NCBI GenBank assembly: GCA_017620655.1
Contig: JAGAUT010000057.1
Location: forward strand, 1 to 46,811
DNA from: Clostridia bacterium
GTDB lineage: Bacteria > Bacillota > Clostridia > Oscillospirales > CAG-382
Reading direction: 5' to 3'
Length of the DNA: 46,811 nucleotides
Shown: piece by piece, positions 18,203-27,152 of the stretch
Layout: each line of letters begins with the position of its first letter
Numbering within the stretch: the stretch's first letter is position 1
Translations under genes and position numbers: made by a program
The notes under the pieces: model-generated
Told to the model about the DNA's origin: nothing
Database searches by the model: none
What the model saw: the letters and a program-made list of their open reading frames with translations, nothing else

Positions 18203-18252
18203 AAAGTGGAGCAAAAATGATGAAAATGGATTAAAAAAGAGCAAAAGTGCAG
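18203..18252 (+). promoter_or_regulatory. MraZ operator: five direct repeats at 10-bp spacing
   Basis: Units begin every 10 bases at 18203, 18213, 18223, 18233 and 18243: AAAGTGGAGC, AAAAATGATG, AAAATGGATT, AAAAAAGAGC, AAAAGTGCAG. MraZ is known to bind short direct repeats with one-turn spacing upstream of its own gene (AAAGTG-type in Mollicutes). The position just after the promoter fits autorepression. Confidence 0.72.
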
Positions 18253-18291
18253 TATTTTAATCCGTTAAATGATGAAAGGGAGGTGCGGAAT

Positions 18292-18723
18292 ATGCTTACG
18301 GGTGAATTTAAACATACCTTGGATGCAAAGGGACGAGTGTTTGTTCCTGCAAAGTTCCGTGCCGATTTGGGCGGTAGCGTTATTATCGCCAAAACCTTTT
18401 CAAAGTTTCTCGTTATGTATTCCGAAGAAGAATGGATAGCTTTCATGGAAAAGCTTGATATCCTCGGCGAAACGGAAGATATCAGCGACATGAAGAGATA
18501 TATAATGAAAAACGCAATGCCTACAGACGTTGACACTCAGGGCAGAATCAGCATAAGCGCAGATCACAGAGAATTTGCCAATCTTGTAAAAGAAATCTCT
18601 TTTATAGGTATGAGAAAGTACGTCGAAATCTGGGGAACCGAAGATGTTGAAGCAGAAACAAGCGGCTTTGATATTGAAAAGTTCAAGGAACAAAGCAAAA
18701 AGATACATCTCGGTCTTTGCTAA
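18292..18723 (+). CDS. mraZ: Transcriptional regulator MraZ
   Basis: 143 residues from the ATG at 18292, after GGGAGGTG; an in-frame GTG at 18247 lies inside the operator and is rejected. The protein has the two AbrB-like MraZ repeats, each with a D-x-K/Q-G-R motif: HTLDAKGRVFVPAKFR near residue 10 and DVDTQGRISISADHR near residue 82. MraZ forms a ring-shaped oligomer and represses its own dcw operon. It is the first gene of the cluster, 24 bases before rsmH, with matching direct-repeat boxes in its leader. Confidence 0.96.
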   Translation: MLTGEFKHTLDAKGRVFVPAKFRADLGGSVIIAKTFSKFLVMYSEEEWIAFMEKLDILGETEDISDMKRYIMKNAMPTDVDTQGRISISADHREFANLVKEISFIGMRKYVEIWGTEDVEAETSGFDIEKFKEQSKKIHLGLC

Positions 18724-18747
18724 TCTTGCAGTCAAGGAGAAAAAGCA

Positions 18748-19689
18748 TTGCAGGAAAATTTCGGGCACTATTCGGTGCTGCTTAATGAAACGGTAGACAG
18801 CTTAAATATAAAACCCGACGGCGTGTATGTTGACTGTACTCTCGGTGGTGCAGGACATTCAGATCTTATTTGTTCCCGCCTTTCGGAAAAGGGAAGACTT
18901 ATCGGTATCGACAGAGGTGAGTTTGCACTCGGCAAAGCAAAAGAAAGACTTGCAAAGTACGGTGACAGAGTGATACTTCTTCATTCTAACTTTGTCGACG
19001 GTGCCGAAAGAATTAAATCAGAAGGTATTGATAGGATTGACGGCGTGGTGGCGGACCTTGGAGTTTCCTCCTTTCAACTCGATGACGCCACCCGCGGTTT
19101 TTCCTATATGCAGGATGCACCTCTCGACATGAGAATGGACAGAAGCGAGTCGTTTACGGCATACGATGTTGTAAACACCTATTCCGAGAGGGAACTCTGT
19201 AAGATTATAGATATGTACGGCGAGGAGAGATACGCTTCTTCCATCGCAAGAAAAATAGTAAAGTACAGAGAAGAAAAGCCGATAGAGACGACGGTGGAGC
19301 TCTCTGATATAGTTAAAAGCGGAATTCCTGCCAAAAATAAAGCAGATGGTCCGCACCCGGCAAAGAGGACCTTTCAGGCTATAAGAATTGAAGTCAACGG
19401 AGAACTGAAGATTATCTCTGATACGATAAATAACTTTTTTCCCATGCTTAATCCCAAGGGAAGAATGGCAATTATTACTTTCCATTCCCTTGAAGACAGA
19501 ATAGTAAAGCACACTTTTCTTGAAAAGACGGTGGGATGTACGTGTCCTCCGGATTTTCCTGTGTGCGTTTGCGGTAAAAAGGCGGAGGGTAAGGTAATAA
19601 CAAAGAAACCCATACTTCCGTCGGATGTAGAACTTGAAGAAAATCCGCGTTCCAGAAGTGCAAAACTCAGAGTACTTGAAAAAATATAA
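18748..19689 (+). CDS. rsmH: 16S rRNA (cytosine-1402-N4) methyltransferase
   Basis: 313 residues from a TTG at 18748, eight bases after AAGGAG; HYSVLLNETVDSL is the canonical N-terminus, so the TTG is well placed. The SAM-binding motif is DCTLGGAGHS (29-38); VVADLGVSSFQLDDATRGFS, PAKRTFQAIRIEVNGEL and ITFHSLEDRIVK are family signatures. The enzyme methylates C1402 of 16S rRNA at the decoding centre using SAM. It occupies its usual place between mraZ and ftsL. Confidence 0.96.
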   Translation: MQENFGHYSVLLNETVDSLNIKPDGVYVDCTLGGAGHSDLICSRLSEKGRLIGIDRGEFALGKAKERLAKYGDRVILLHSNFVDGAERIKSEGIDRIDGVVADLGVSSFQLDDATRGFSYMQDAPLDMRMDRSESFTAYDVVNTYSERELCKIIDMYGEERYASSIARKIVKYREEKPIETTVELSDIVKSGIPAKNKADGPHPAKRTFQAIRIEVNGELKIISDTINNFFPMLNPKGRMAIITFHSLEDRIVKHTFLEKTVGCTCPPDFPVCVCGKKAEGKVITKKPILPSDVELEENPRSRSAKLRVLEKI

Positions 19690-19710
19690 AAAACAGGAGT
19701 GTCTGAAAAA

Positions 19711-20289
19711 ATGGCTGAAAGCACAAGAATGTATCAAAACGGTAACATAAACAGCAAGGCTTCGCAATATAATAATGTAAGAAGACAGAATGTTTCTGTT
19801 TCGGATATGGCTGCAACTGCAGTGGAAAAATTCGGTGATGCTGTAGCTGCAAGAAACCGCAGAGTAGCCAGAGAAAGAGCAGAGGCTCCCGTAGTTGTAA
19901 AGAAGCATGTCAAGGCAAGTCCTTTCCCCGTAAGATTTGTGTTTTATGCACTCATCGCAACGATTATGCTCATGTTTATCGTGTATACAAACTCGGTTGT
20001 GAATGAAATTTCATATGATATCGGCGACCTTGAAACAAAGATTGCCGCAACCAAAGCCGAAAACGAAAAGATCAGCATTGAACTTGACAGAAAGTATGAC
20101 CTCAAGTACATAGAAGAAGTTGCAACAACAAAGCTCGGTCTTGTAAAATCGACAGAAGTTGTAAAGCATTATGTAAGTATCTCAGGCGATAACGATGTTG
20201 TAATAGCAAACGATACAAACGCTGCAGTAACAACACTCGGTGCGACACTTGACAGCCTGAAGGAGTCCGTAGCAAAGATTTATAAGTAA
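19711..20289 (+). CDS. ftsL: FtsL-like septum formation protein
   Basis: 192 residues from the ATG at 19711; an in-frame GTG at 19699 overlaps the CAGGAG ribosome-binding site. A cytoplasmic N-terminal tail of about 70 residues, longer than the few dozen usual for FtsL, leads to one membrane helix (FVFYALIATIMLMFIVYT) and a coiled coil (IGDLETKIAATKAENEKISIELDRK). The membrane-plus-coiled-coil layout and the position between rsmH and the PBP gene identify it. FtsL pairs with DivIC/FtsB and FtsQ/DivIB to recruit FtsW-FtsI. The sequence itself is poorly conserved, so the call rests on architecture and context. Confidence 0.85.
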   Translation: MAESTRMYQNGNINSKASQYNNVRRQNVSVSDMAATAVEKFGDAVAARNRRVARERAEAPVVVKKHVKASPFPVRFVFYALIATIMLMFIVYTNSVVNEISYDIGDLETKIAATKAENEKISIELDRKYDLKYIEEVATTKLGLVKSTEVVKHYVSISGDNDVVIANDTNAAVTTLGATLDSLKESVAKIYK

Positions 20290-20307
20290 TGTTAAGGACG
20301 GTTTTCA

Positions 20308-22563
20308 ATGAAAAATAACTCTCCTGTAAAGCCCTACATGGGTAGGGTAACCTTAGTGCTATCGGCAATGGTTCTGTTGCTGATAGCACTTGCTGTTAGA
20401 TTGTTTTATCTTCAGATATTCAAAAGCGATGAATACCGCAGTAAAGCCTTCGATCAGTATACAACAGAAATAGAAATAAGTCCCAAACGCGGTACAATCT
20501 ATGACCGTAACATGACGCCTCTCGCTGTCAGTGCTACGGTTGAAACGGTTTTTATTTCTCCCTATGAAATAGAGGAGAAGGATGAAGCGAAGATTGCAGA
20601 TTATCTCAGCGAAAAACTCGGTGTTGACAGAGCCGATATTGTTGAGAGAATGACAAGAAAGCAGTCTAAGTATCAGATAATCAAGAAGAAGGTTGATACT
20701 TCCATAACCGATGAAATCAGAGAATTCATTGAGGCAGAGGGAGTAAAGGGAATTCATCTTGAAGAGGACACAAAACGCTTCTATCCCTACGGTAACCTTG
20801 CAAGTAACGTAATCGGCTTTACAAATTCCGAAAGCGTTGGTATATACGGCGTTGAGTCTTTCTATGAGAACTATCTCAAGGGAAGCTCGGGTAAAATAGT
20901 AACGGCACAGAATGCAAAGGGTAAGGATATGCCCTTTCAGTATGAAAGCTATGTGGGTGCTGAAAACGGTACGGACGTTGTGCTGACAATTGACTGGCAG
21001 ATACAGTCAATGCTGGAAAAGCATCTTCAGACAGCCCTTGAGGATACACAGGCACAGAACAGAGTTCTCGGTATCATCATGGATGTCAATACCGGCGAAA
21101 TTCTGGCAATGTCCAACAAACCCGACTATGACCCCAATAACCCCTATGACCTTGACGATGAAATGCAGATGCTTTATGATGAATTCTGCACCGAAATCAT
21201 CGAAAAGGAAGACGGAACAAGAACTTTGCCCACAGACGAGGATAAGAATAACTATTATAAGGAACTTGTCGAGGGCAGATGGAAGAATAAAGCAATAACC
21301 GAGCTTTATGAACCCGGGTCCACTTTCAAGATTATAACAAGTGCCATGGCGCTTGAAGAAAATCTTTATATGACTGACCCGTCATATACCTTCCATTGCA
21401 CAGGCTCAAAGAATATAGGCGGGTTCAATATCGGCTGTCATAAGAGGGGCGGACACGGCGAGGAAAACTTTGAGCTGGGTCTTCAGAATTCCTGTAACCC
21501 CGTGTTTATGGAGCTTGCCGAAGCCATAGGCAGAGAACATTTCTATAAGTATTTTGAAGCCTATGGCTTTACTGAAAGAACAGGCATTGACCTTGCAGGC
21601 GAAGTTGACAGTATCTATCATAGAGACTTCAACGGCTTCAACCAGACAGAGCTTGCCGTTTATTCCTTCGGTCAGACCTTCAAGATTACACCCCTCTCGC
21701 TTATCCGTGCGGTATCTGCCGTGGCAAACGGCGGGAATCTCATGCAGCCGAGAGTTGTAAAGGCGCTGGTTGATGAGAATGGAAATACCATAAAAGAATT
21801 TGACCCCTACATAGTAAGACAGGTAAATTCTCCCGAAACCAGCGAAACAATAATGCAGTATCTCGAAAACGGCATTACCATGGGTTCGACAAAGAACGCC
21901 TATGTCAAGGATTACAGCGTCGGCGCAAAGACAGGTACCTCCCAGAAGCGAGATATTCTTGACGATAACCTGTATATAGCGTCATGTGTTGCTTTTGCAC
22001 CAACCGATAAGCCTGAAATAGCAATACTCATTGCTATTGATGAGCCTGTCGGCGCATATTACGGCGGTACTATTGCAGCACCCGTTGTATCGAGTGTGCT
22101 TTCAGAGGTGCTTCCTTATCTCAACATTGAAACAAGCACCGATGAAACTGCAGAAAAGGCAGTTGAAATTGCAGTTGAAGATTATACGGGTCTTTCCGTA
22201 ACAAGTGCAAGAACAACTATCAAGAATGCAAAGCTCGGCACAAAGACATACGGAAACGGCGATGTTGTTATCGACCAGTTCCCCAAGGCGGGCACAAAGC
22301 TTCGCGAAAACGGAGTAGTTGTTCTTTATACGGAAGAACTTTCCGAAGAAACAAAAATCACAGTACCAAGCGTTACAGGTCATACACCTGCAAATGCTAT
22401 GCAGATACTTATAAATTCCAATCTTAACATAACAATGGACGGAGCATACCGCGACGGCGTTGACGGAACGGTGGCAACAAGACAGACTCCCGAGGCGGGA
22501 AGCGAGGTTGCACCCGGAACTTCCGTTTCGGTTGAATTCCACCATCTTGATAATTCCGACTAA
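20308..22563 (+). CDS. ftsI: Division or sporulation transpeptidase (class B PBP) with two PASTA domains
   Basis: 751 residues, starting at ATG after AAGGACGG. One N-terminal membrane anchor (about 15-36), a PBP dimerisation domain (RGTIYDRN near 61-68), then a transpeptidase with S338-T-F-K341, S395-C-N397 and K541-T-G-T544. Two PASTA domains follow (about 630-690 and 690-748), as in PBP2b and SpoVD of Bacillota. An insertion of about 50 residues, rich in D, E and K, precedes the active-site serine (residues 281-332). The enzyme crosslinks septal peptidoglycan with FtsW. FtsI versus SpoVD cannot be settled by eye; as the only PBP in the cluster the division role is likely. Confidence 0.92.
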   Translation: MKNNSPVKPYMGRVTLVLSAMVLLLIALAVRLFYLQIFKSDEYRSKAFDQYTTEIEISPKRGTIYDRNMTPLAVSATVETVFISPYEIEEKDEAKIADYLSEKLGVDRADIVERMTRKQSKYQIIKKKVDTSITDEIREFIEAEGVKGIHLEEDTKRFYPYGNLASNVIGFTNSESVGIYGVESFYENYLKGSSGKIVTAQNAKGKDMPFQYESYVGAENGTDVVLTIDWQIQSMLEKHLQTALEDTQAQNRVLGIIMDVNTGEILAMSNKPDYDPNNPYDLDDEMQMLYDEFCTEIIEKEDGTRTLPTDEDKNNYYKELVEGRWKNKAITELYEPGSTFKIITSAMALEENLYMTDPSYTFHCTGSKNIGGFNIGCHKRGGHGEENFELGLQNSCNPVFMELAEAIGREHFYKYFEAYGFTERTGIDLAGEVDSIYHRDFNGFNQTELAVYSFGQTFKITPLSLIRAVSAVANGGNLMQPRVVKALVDENGNTIKEFDPYIVRQVNSPETSETIMQYLENGITMGSTKNAYVKDYSVGAKTGTSQKRDILDDNLYIASCVAFAPTDKPEIAILIAIDEPVGAYYGGTIAAPVVSSVLSEVLPYLNIETSTDETAEKAVEIAVEDYTGLSVTSARTTIKNAKLGTKTYGNGDVVIDQFPKAGTKLRENGVVVLYTEELSEETKITVPSVTGHTPANAMQILINSNLNITMDGAYRDGVDGTVATRQTPEAGSEVAPGTSVSVEFHHLDNSD

Positions 22564-22602
22564 CTGAAAACTCAGGATAAGGTAAAAAGTGAGGATAAAA
22601 GC

Positions 22603-23574
22603 ATGGATGTAAGCTTTATAGCTGCCCTTGTCTTTACATTTCTGGTAACAGTTGTACTAGCAAGGGTGTTTATACCGGTTTTGAAAAGCATCAAAATGGG
22701 GCAGAAGATACTCGATATAGGTCCAAGATGGCATAAAGGTAAGGAAGGCACACCCACAATGGGAGGACTCTTCTTTATCGCGGCATCAATCATTCCTGTT
22801 ATCGCAGGTGCGATCTGGAGAAGAGATTTTATTCTTGTCATTCATTACCTGTTTGTCCTTTTTAACGGTATGATAGGCTTTGTTGATGACTATGTAAAGT
22901 TCTTCAAGAAGCAGAACGCAGGACTTACGGCATCGCAGAAGCTTGTTTTGCAATTTGCAGTTACCGCTGCTTACCTTGCAGCACTTTATTTCTCAGGAAG
23001 TCTTTCGACTACAATCGCACTTCCATTTACTGATGCGACACTTGATCTTGGGGTTTTCTATTACATAATAGTTCTCGTGGGCATTGTGTTTACCGTAAAC
23101 AGCGCAAATCTCACAGACGGTATAGACGGACTCTGCTCGTCTGTAACGGCAGTATCAATGGTGTTCCTTTCGGTTCTTGCAATAAAGAGCGGCAATATCG
23201 AGGCGGGAATCCTTTCCGGAACAATGCTCGGCGGCGCGCTCGGATTCTTGGTTTATAACTTCCATCCTGCAAAAGTGTTCATGGGGGACACTGGCTCGCT
23301 TTATATGGGAGCTGTTGTGTGTGCTGTGGCAATGATGCTTGATATACCTATAATACTCTTCTTTGTGGGAATAATATACTATATAGAGTCGGTATCTGTA
23401 ATGACACAGGTAATAAGTTATAAGCTCACAAAAAAGAGAGTCTTCAAAATGACACCCATTCATCATCATTTTGAGATGTGCTCATGGAATGAAGTTAAGA
23501 TTGTATTTGTATTCTCTGTTGTAACGGCAGTCTTTGCAGCAATCGGATGCTTTGGCTTTATCGGAATAATGTAA
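22603..23574 (+). CDS. mraY: Phospho-N-acetylmuramoyl-pentapeptide-transferase MraY
   Basis: 323 residues, polytopic with about ten helices. Conserved sites are PTMGGLFF (51-58), the Asp pair in FVDDYVK (93-99), NLTDGIDGL (169-177), FMGDTGSL and the C-terminal MTPIHHHFE. MraY moves phospho-MurNAc-pentapeptide from UDP to undecaprenyl phosphate, making lipid I at the membrane. GTGAGGAT precedes the ATG. It follows the PBP gene directly; murE and murF, which usually come between, are absent. Confidence 0.96.
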   Translation: MDVSFIAALVFTFLVTVVLARVFIPVLKSIKMGQKILDIGPRWHKGKEGTPTMGGLFFIAASIIPVIAGAIWRRDFILVIHYLFVLFNGMIGFVDDYVKFFKKQNAGLTASQKLVLQFAVTAAYLAALYFSGSLSTTIALPFTDATLDLGVFYYIIVLVGIVFTVNSANLTDGIDGLCSSVTAVSMVFLSVLAIKSGNIEAGILSGTMLGGALGFLVYNFHPAKVFMGDTGSLYMGAVVCAVAMMLDIPIILFFVGIIYYIESVSVMTQVISYKLTKKRVFKMTPIHHHFEMCSWNEVKIVFVFSVVTAVFAAIGCFGFIGIM

Positions 23575-23596
23575 AAATATAAACGGAGGGGAAGCT

Positions 23597-24976
23597 TTGA
23601 ACAATAACGGAAATGTCCGCAGAGAAAACGGCGTAAACGATGAAAAAATCAGAAGAGTTCAAAAAAATGCCCTCCCAAGAAGAAAAATGATTGTACAGAA
23701 GGTGGGCGGAATTGACCGCCCCTTTCTTATTTGTGTAATTTTGCTTCTGTGTATGGGAACGGTAATGGTGTTCTCGGCGAGCTATCCTTATGCCAAGGAA
23801 AACTTCGGCGACAGCTACCGCTTTGCAAAGATGCAGATTCTGTACGCCATTGCAGGCGTGTTTGTTATGTCCTTTGTTGCAAAGTTCATTGACTATCATT
23901 TTATAAGACGTTTTTCGACTACTGTTCTGACGGTTGGTCTTGTGCTTCTTGCACTTGTACTTTTTGTGGGCAGCGGTGCAAAGGGTGCCACAAGATGGCT
24001 TCAGGTGGGTCCTATAACGATTCAGCCTTCGGAAATCATGAAGTTTGCGGTGGTGCTGTTCTTTGCCGATTATGCCGATAAATACTCATCAAAGATGTCA
24101 CGACCCGATAAAATACGTGAAAACCTTAAAACACTGCTTCTTGCAGTACTTTTCCTCGGTGTCGGCGTAATTGTTCTCTTTGCAGTATCAAGCAGAGTTC
24201 TCGGTCTTGTTCTTTTTACTCTCTTTGCAATTTTTGCAGTAGTTGTTCTTGTGAAGATTGACGTAAGAAACGAACTTCCCGGTATATATTACGGTATTTT
24301 TCCATATGTCGGCATACTCGTGGTAATCGGCGTTCTTATGTATCTCCAGCCCCACCTTTCCGGACTTATCATTATCGCTTCGATTATATTCTGTATGATG
24401 GTTATCGGCGGAACAAAGCTCATATACCTGCTTGCAGGTATTGCCGCAGGTGTAAGTGCAGTTCTTGTTCTTGCCCTCAGCATGAGTCACTCATCAGGCA
24501 GACTCGCCGTGTGGAGAGACCCGTTTGCACATCTTCTTGACGGCGGATGGCAGCCCGCCCAGTCCCTCTATGCCATAGGCTCAGGCGGACTTACCGGTGT
24601 AGGCTTCGGTAATTCAAGACAAAAGCACCTGTATCTTCCCGAACCACAGAATGACTATATTCTCTCAATCTGGTGCGAAGAAATGGGCTTTATCGGCGCA
24701 CTCTTCCTTATCTGCGTATTTATATTCTTCATCTACAGAGGAATTGTTATTGGTCTTCGTGCACCCGATAGATTTTCTTCAATGCTTGTAATAGGCATAA
24801 TCATGCACGTCGGACTTCAGGTAATACTCAACATTGCCGTTGTCACCAATACACTTCCAAGTACCGGTATTTCGCTTCCGTTTTTCAGCTACGGCGGAAC
24901 TTCGCTGATAATTCTGCTTGCGGAAATGGGCGTAGTAATGTCGGTTTCAAGAATGTCTCAAATAGAAAAAACATAG
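23597..24976 (+). CDS. ftsW: Septal peptidoglycan polymerase FtsW
   Basis: 459 residues from a TTG at 23597, after GGAGGGG. It is a SEDS family protein with about ten membrane helices. GAKGATRWLQVGPITIQPSE and PLPNDYIL-like PEPQNDYILSIWCEEMG are SEDS signatures, and NTLPSTGISLPFFSYGG is the typical C-terminal motif. The first 40 residues are basic and cytoplasmic. FtsW polymerises lipid II glycan strands with its partner PBP. It lies 22 bases after mraY; murD is missing from its usual place. The neighbourhood favours FtsW over RodA. Confidence 0.94.
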   Translation: MNNNGNVRRENGVNDEKIRRVQKNALPRRKMIVQKVGGIDRPFLICVILLLCMGTVMVFSASYPYAKENFGDSYRFAKMQILYAIAGVFVMSFVAKFIDYHFIRRFSTTVLTVGLVLLALVLFVGSGAKGATRWLQVGPITIQPSEIMKFAVVLFFADYADKYSSKMSRPDKIRENLKTLLLAVLFLGVGVIVLFAVSSRVLGLVLFTLFAIFAVVVLVKIDVRNELPGIYYGIFPYVGILVVIGVLMYLQPHLSGLIIIASIIFCMMVIGGTKLIYLLAGIAAGVSAVLVLALSMSHSSGRLAVWRDPFAHLLDGGWQPAQSLYAIGSGGLTGVGFGNSRQKHLYLPEPQNDYILSIWCEEMGFIGALFLICVFIFFIYRGIVIGLRAPDRFSSMLVIGIIMHVGLQVILNIAVVTNTLPSTGISLPFFSYGGTSLIILLAEMGVVMSVSRMSQIEKT

Positions 24977-24981
24977 TGTTC

Positions 24982-25010
24982 TTCCGTCTGTGCCGAAGGT
25001 GCAGACGGAA
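24982..25010 (+). other. Intra-operon hairpin between ftsW and murG
   Basis: TTCCGTCTGTGCC and GGTGCAGACGGAA form a 13-bp stem (two G-T wobbles) with loop GAA. No T run follows, so it is unlikely to be an intrinsic terminator. It lies in the 80-base leader before murG and ends about 46 bases before its start. Confidence 0.75.
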
Positions 25011-25056
25011 ATACCTGCATATAAAGCAAAAAACATTTGACGGGAGAGTCGGTAAA

Positions 25057-26184
25057 ATGCGTGTGCTTATAAGCGGCGGCGGTACGGGAGGGCATATCAA
25101 TCCTGCACTTGCCATAGCAGATAAAATCAAAAGAGAAAATGAAAACGCCGTCATAGAATATGTCGGTACAAAAAAAGGACTTGAAGCAACACTTGTACCA
25201 AAGGCAGGACTTAAAATTCACCATATTAAGGTGAGGGGTTTTAAACGCAGCCTGTCCCTCTCAAATTTCGATGCTGCTATAAAGGCTGTAACCTCGGTTC
25301 TTGAGGCAAAAAAGATAATCAAAGAATTCAGACCCGATATCGTTATCGGTACCGGCGGATATGTGTGCTGGCCTGTGCTGAAAGCCGCATCAAAGATGAA
25401 TATCCCGACAGCTGTGCATGAGTCAAATGCTTTTCCCGGAGTTACAACAAGAATGCTGGCAAAGTATGTTGATGTAATAATGCTCGGCTTTGAGGAAAGT
25501 AAAAAGTATCTTGACTGCGATGAGAAAAAGCTTGTCAGAGTCGGCTCGCCTGTTTCGGGGAAAATGCTATGTGCAAATAAAGAAACGGCAAGACAGACTC
25601 TCGGATTTTCCATGGATGAAAAGGTTGTGCTTTCTGCCGGCGGAAGTCTCGGTGCAAAACCCCTTAACGATAATGTTTATGAGCTTATAAAGAACTATAC
25701 CTTGCCGTGCGGAATAAGACATATTCATGCGACGGGAAACGCCGGCTGGGATGAGCAGAAGGAAAAGTACCTTGCTCTTGGATTTACCCAAAAAGACGAA
25801 GACACACTCATATGCGGAAATGTAACCGTGCAGAGATATATTTATAATATGCATGAGCTTCTCGCTGCCTGTGATGTGGAAATCTGCAGGGCAGGGGCAA
25901 TGACTTTGTCCGAGCTTTCTGTGCTCGGAAAGGCGGCTGTTATAATTCCGTCACCCTATGTTACAAATAATCATCAGTTCAAAAACGCAAAGGTTCTTTG
26001 CGATAAAGACGCGGCAATTATGATTGAAGAAAAGGAGCTTGACGGCGAAAAACTGACACAGACCGTAAAGAGCCTTGTTGAAAACGATGAAAAACGAAAG
26101 AGTATCGAGAATAATGTGAGAAAGTTTGCAGTAACTGACACACTTGAACGTATATACGAAATCGTAACAAAATTAGTAAAATAA
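25057..26184 (+). CDS. murG: Lipid II synthase MurG
   Basis: 375 residues from the ATG at 25057, nine bases after CGGGAGA; an in-frame GTG at 24976 overlaps the ftsW stop and would encode a basic leader spanning the hairpin, so it is rejected. The GT28 N-terminal motif GGGTGGHINPALAI (7-20) is intact; GTGGYVCWPVLKAA, HESNAFPGVTTR and the C-terminal CRAGAMTLSEL are family signatures. MurG adds GlcNAc from UDP-GlcNAc to lipid I on the inner face of the membrane. murC and murB, which often follow, are absent. Confidence 0.96.
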   Translation: MRVLISGGGTGGHINPALAIADKIKRENENAVIEYVGTKKGLEATLVPKAGLKIHHIKVRGFKRSLSLSNFDAAIKAVTSVLEAKKIIKEFRPDIVIGTGGYVCWPVLKAASKMNIPTAVHESNAFPGVTTRMLAKYVDVIMLGFEESKKYLDCDEKKLVRVGSPVSGKMLCANKETARQTLGFSMDEKVVLSAGGSLGAKPLNDNVYELIKNYTLPCGIRHIHATGNAGWDEQKEKYLALGFTQKDEDTLICGNVTVQRYIYNMHELLAACDVEICRAGAMTLSELSVLGKAAVIIPSPYVTNNHQFKNAKVLCDKDAAIMIEEKELDGEKLTQTVKSLVENDEKRKSIENNVRKFAVTDTLERIYEIVTKLVK

Positions 26185-26198
26185 CGGCAGGTGAAATC

Positions 26199-27026
26199 AT
26201 GGCAGAAAAGCTAAAGGTACATGAAGCTGATTTTGACAGTACCGTAAAGCAAAAGAAAAAAGGAAAAAGACGAGGAAGAATTCTTGCTCTTGTCATAGTT
26301 CTGGCAGGTGTAGCTGCAGGTTTTTACTTTTGTGCATCTAAGCTGTTTTTTGTCAAATCCGTTCTCATAAAGGATGTGACGGAGGAAAGCAAGTTTGTAG
26401 CAGCATTTCCGTATACAGAAGAAGAAATGCTTCAAGGCATGAAACTCGAAAAGAACTCGGGTCTTTACGATTTCACAGCGGCAGAGGCGGAAAAAAACGC
26501 CAGAATCAATCTTCCTTACATAAAGGAAATAGATGTTTCAAGACGCTGGCCGTCAACCGTGGTTGCAAAGACGGTGCTTGAAGTTCCGACATACTATGTG
26601 ATCGTCGATAATGATTTCTATATTCTTTCGGATGAAATTAAGGTGCTTGAGAGAACGGAAAGCTCTGAAAAAATCGAGCTCAATTCCCTTATCCGCCTCG
26701 ACTATAAGACAGTTCATAGCTGTATTGTGGGTGAAAAGCTCGGCATTTCCGAGGATATACAAAAGATAATTTTTGATATTGAGGCACAGCTTGTCGAAAA
26801 CGGCGTAAAAAACGAAGTAACAAGTATTGATGTGTCGGATAAATTCAATCTATCCATAACCTACGGAACAAAATATATTGTAAAGCTCGGCGATTCCAAG
26901 AGCCTTTCAACAAAGCTTGAGTTCATGAAGCGTATAATCGAGGACAGAGTCGGCGATGTTGTCGGCGGAGTAATTGATGTCAGCGACGAAAAGAACAGGG
27001 AAGCAATATATAAAAAGTTTAACTGA
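26199..27026 (+). CDS. ftsQ: Cell division protein FtsQ/DivIB
   Basis: 275 residues from an ATG after GCAGGTGA. A basic cytoplasmic tail (KQKKKGKRRGR) precedes one membrane helix (ILALVIVLAGVAAGFYFCA, about 28-46). A POTRA domain follows (FFVKSVLIKDV... YIKEIDVSRRWPSTVVAKTVLE) and then the FtsQ beta domain. The RRWPSTVVAKTVLE block is the family hallmark. FtsQ/DivIB links FtsL and FtsB/DivIC at the division site. It is the last gene before the ftsZ promoter, 14 bases after murG. Confidence 0.9.
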   Translation: MAEKLKVHEADFDSTVKQKKKGKRRGRILALVIVLAGVAAGFYFCASKLFFVKSVLIKDVTEESKFVAAFPYTEEEMLQGMKLEKNSGLYDFTAAEAEKNARINLPYIKEIDVSRRWPSTVVAKTVLEVPTYYVIVDNDFYILSDEIKVLERTESSEKIELNSLIRLDYKTVHSCIVGEKLGISEDIQKIIFDIEAQLVENGVKNEVTSIDVSDKFNLSITYGTKYIVKLGDSKSLSTKLEFMKRIIEDRVGDVVGGVIDVSDEKNREAIYKKFN

Positions 27027-27079
27027 TAAGTGCAAAAGTAAATAAAATGTTAATTTGCATAAATCGACACATTTTCATA

Positions 27080-27108
27080 TTGAAAAATAATTAAAAAAAG
27101 ATTATTAT
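27080..27108 (+). promoter_or_regulatory. ftsZ promoter
   Basis: TTGAAA, 17 bases, TATTAT in the 126-base AT-rich gap before ftsZ; GGAGG lies about eight bases before the ATG. It gives ftsZ expression beyond that of the long upstream operon. Confidence 0.7.
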
Positions 27109-27152
27109 ATTAGATGAAACTTATTAAGAAGGTAAAATAGGAGGAAAATCAA

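Noticed and set aside
24976..25056. GTG start giving MurG a 27-residue basic leader
   Set aside because: The region encodes the hairpin, has no ribosome-binding site of its own, and MurG normally begins at the G-G-G-T-G-G-H segment.
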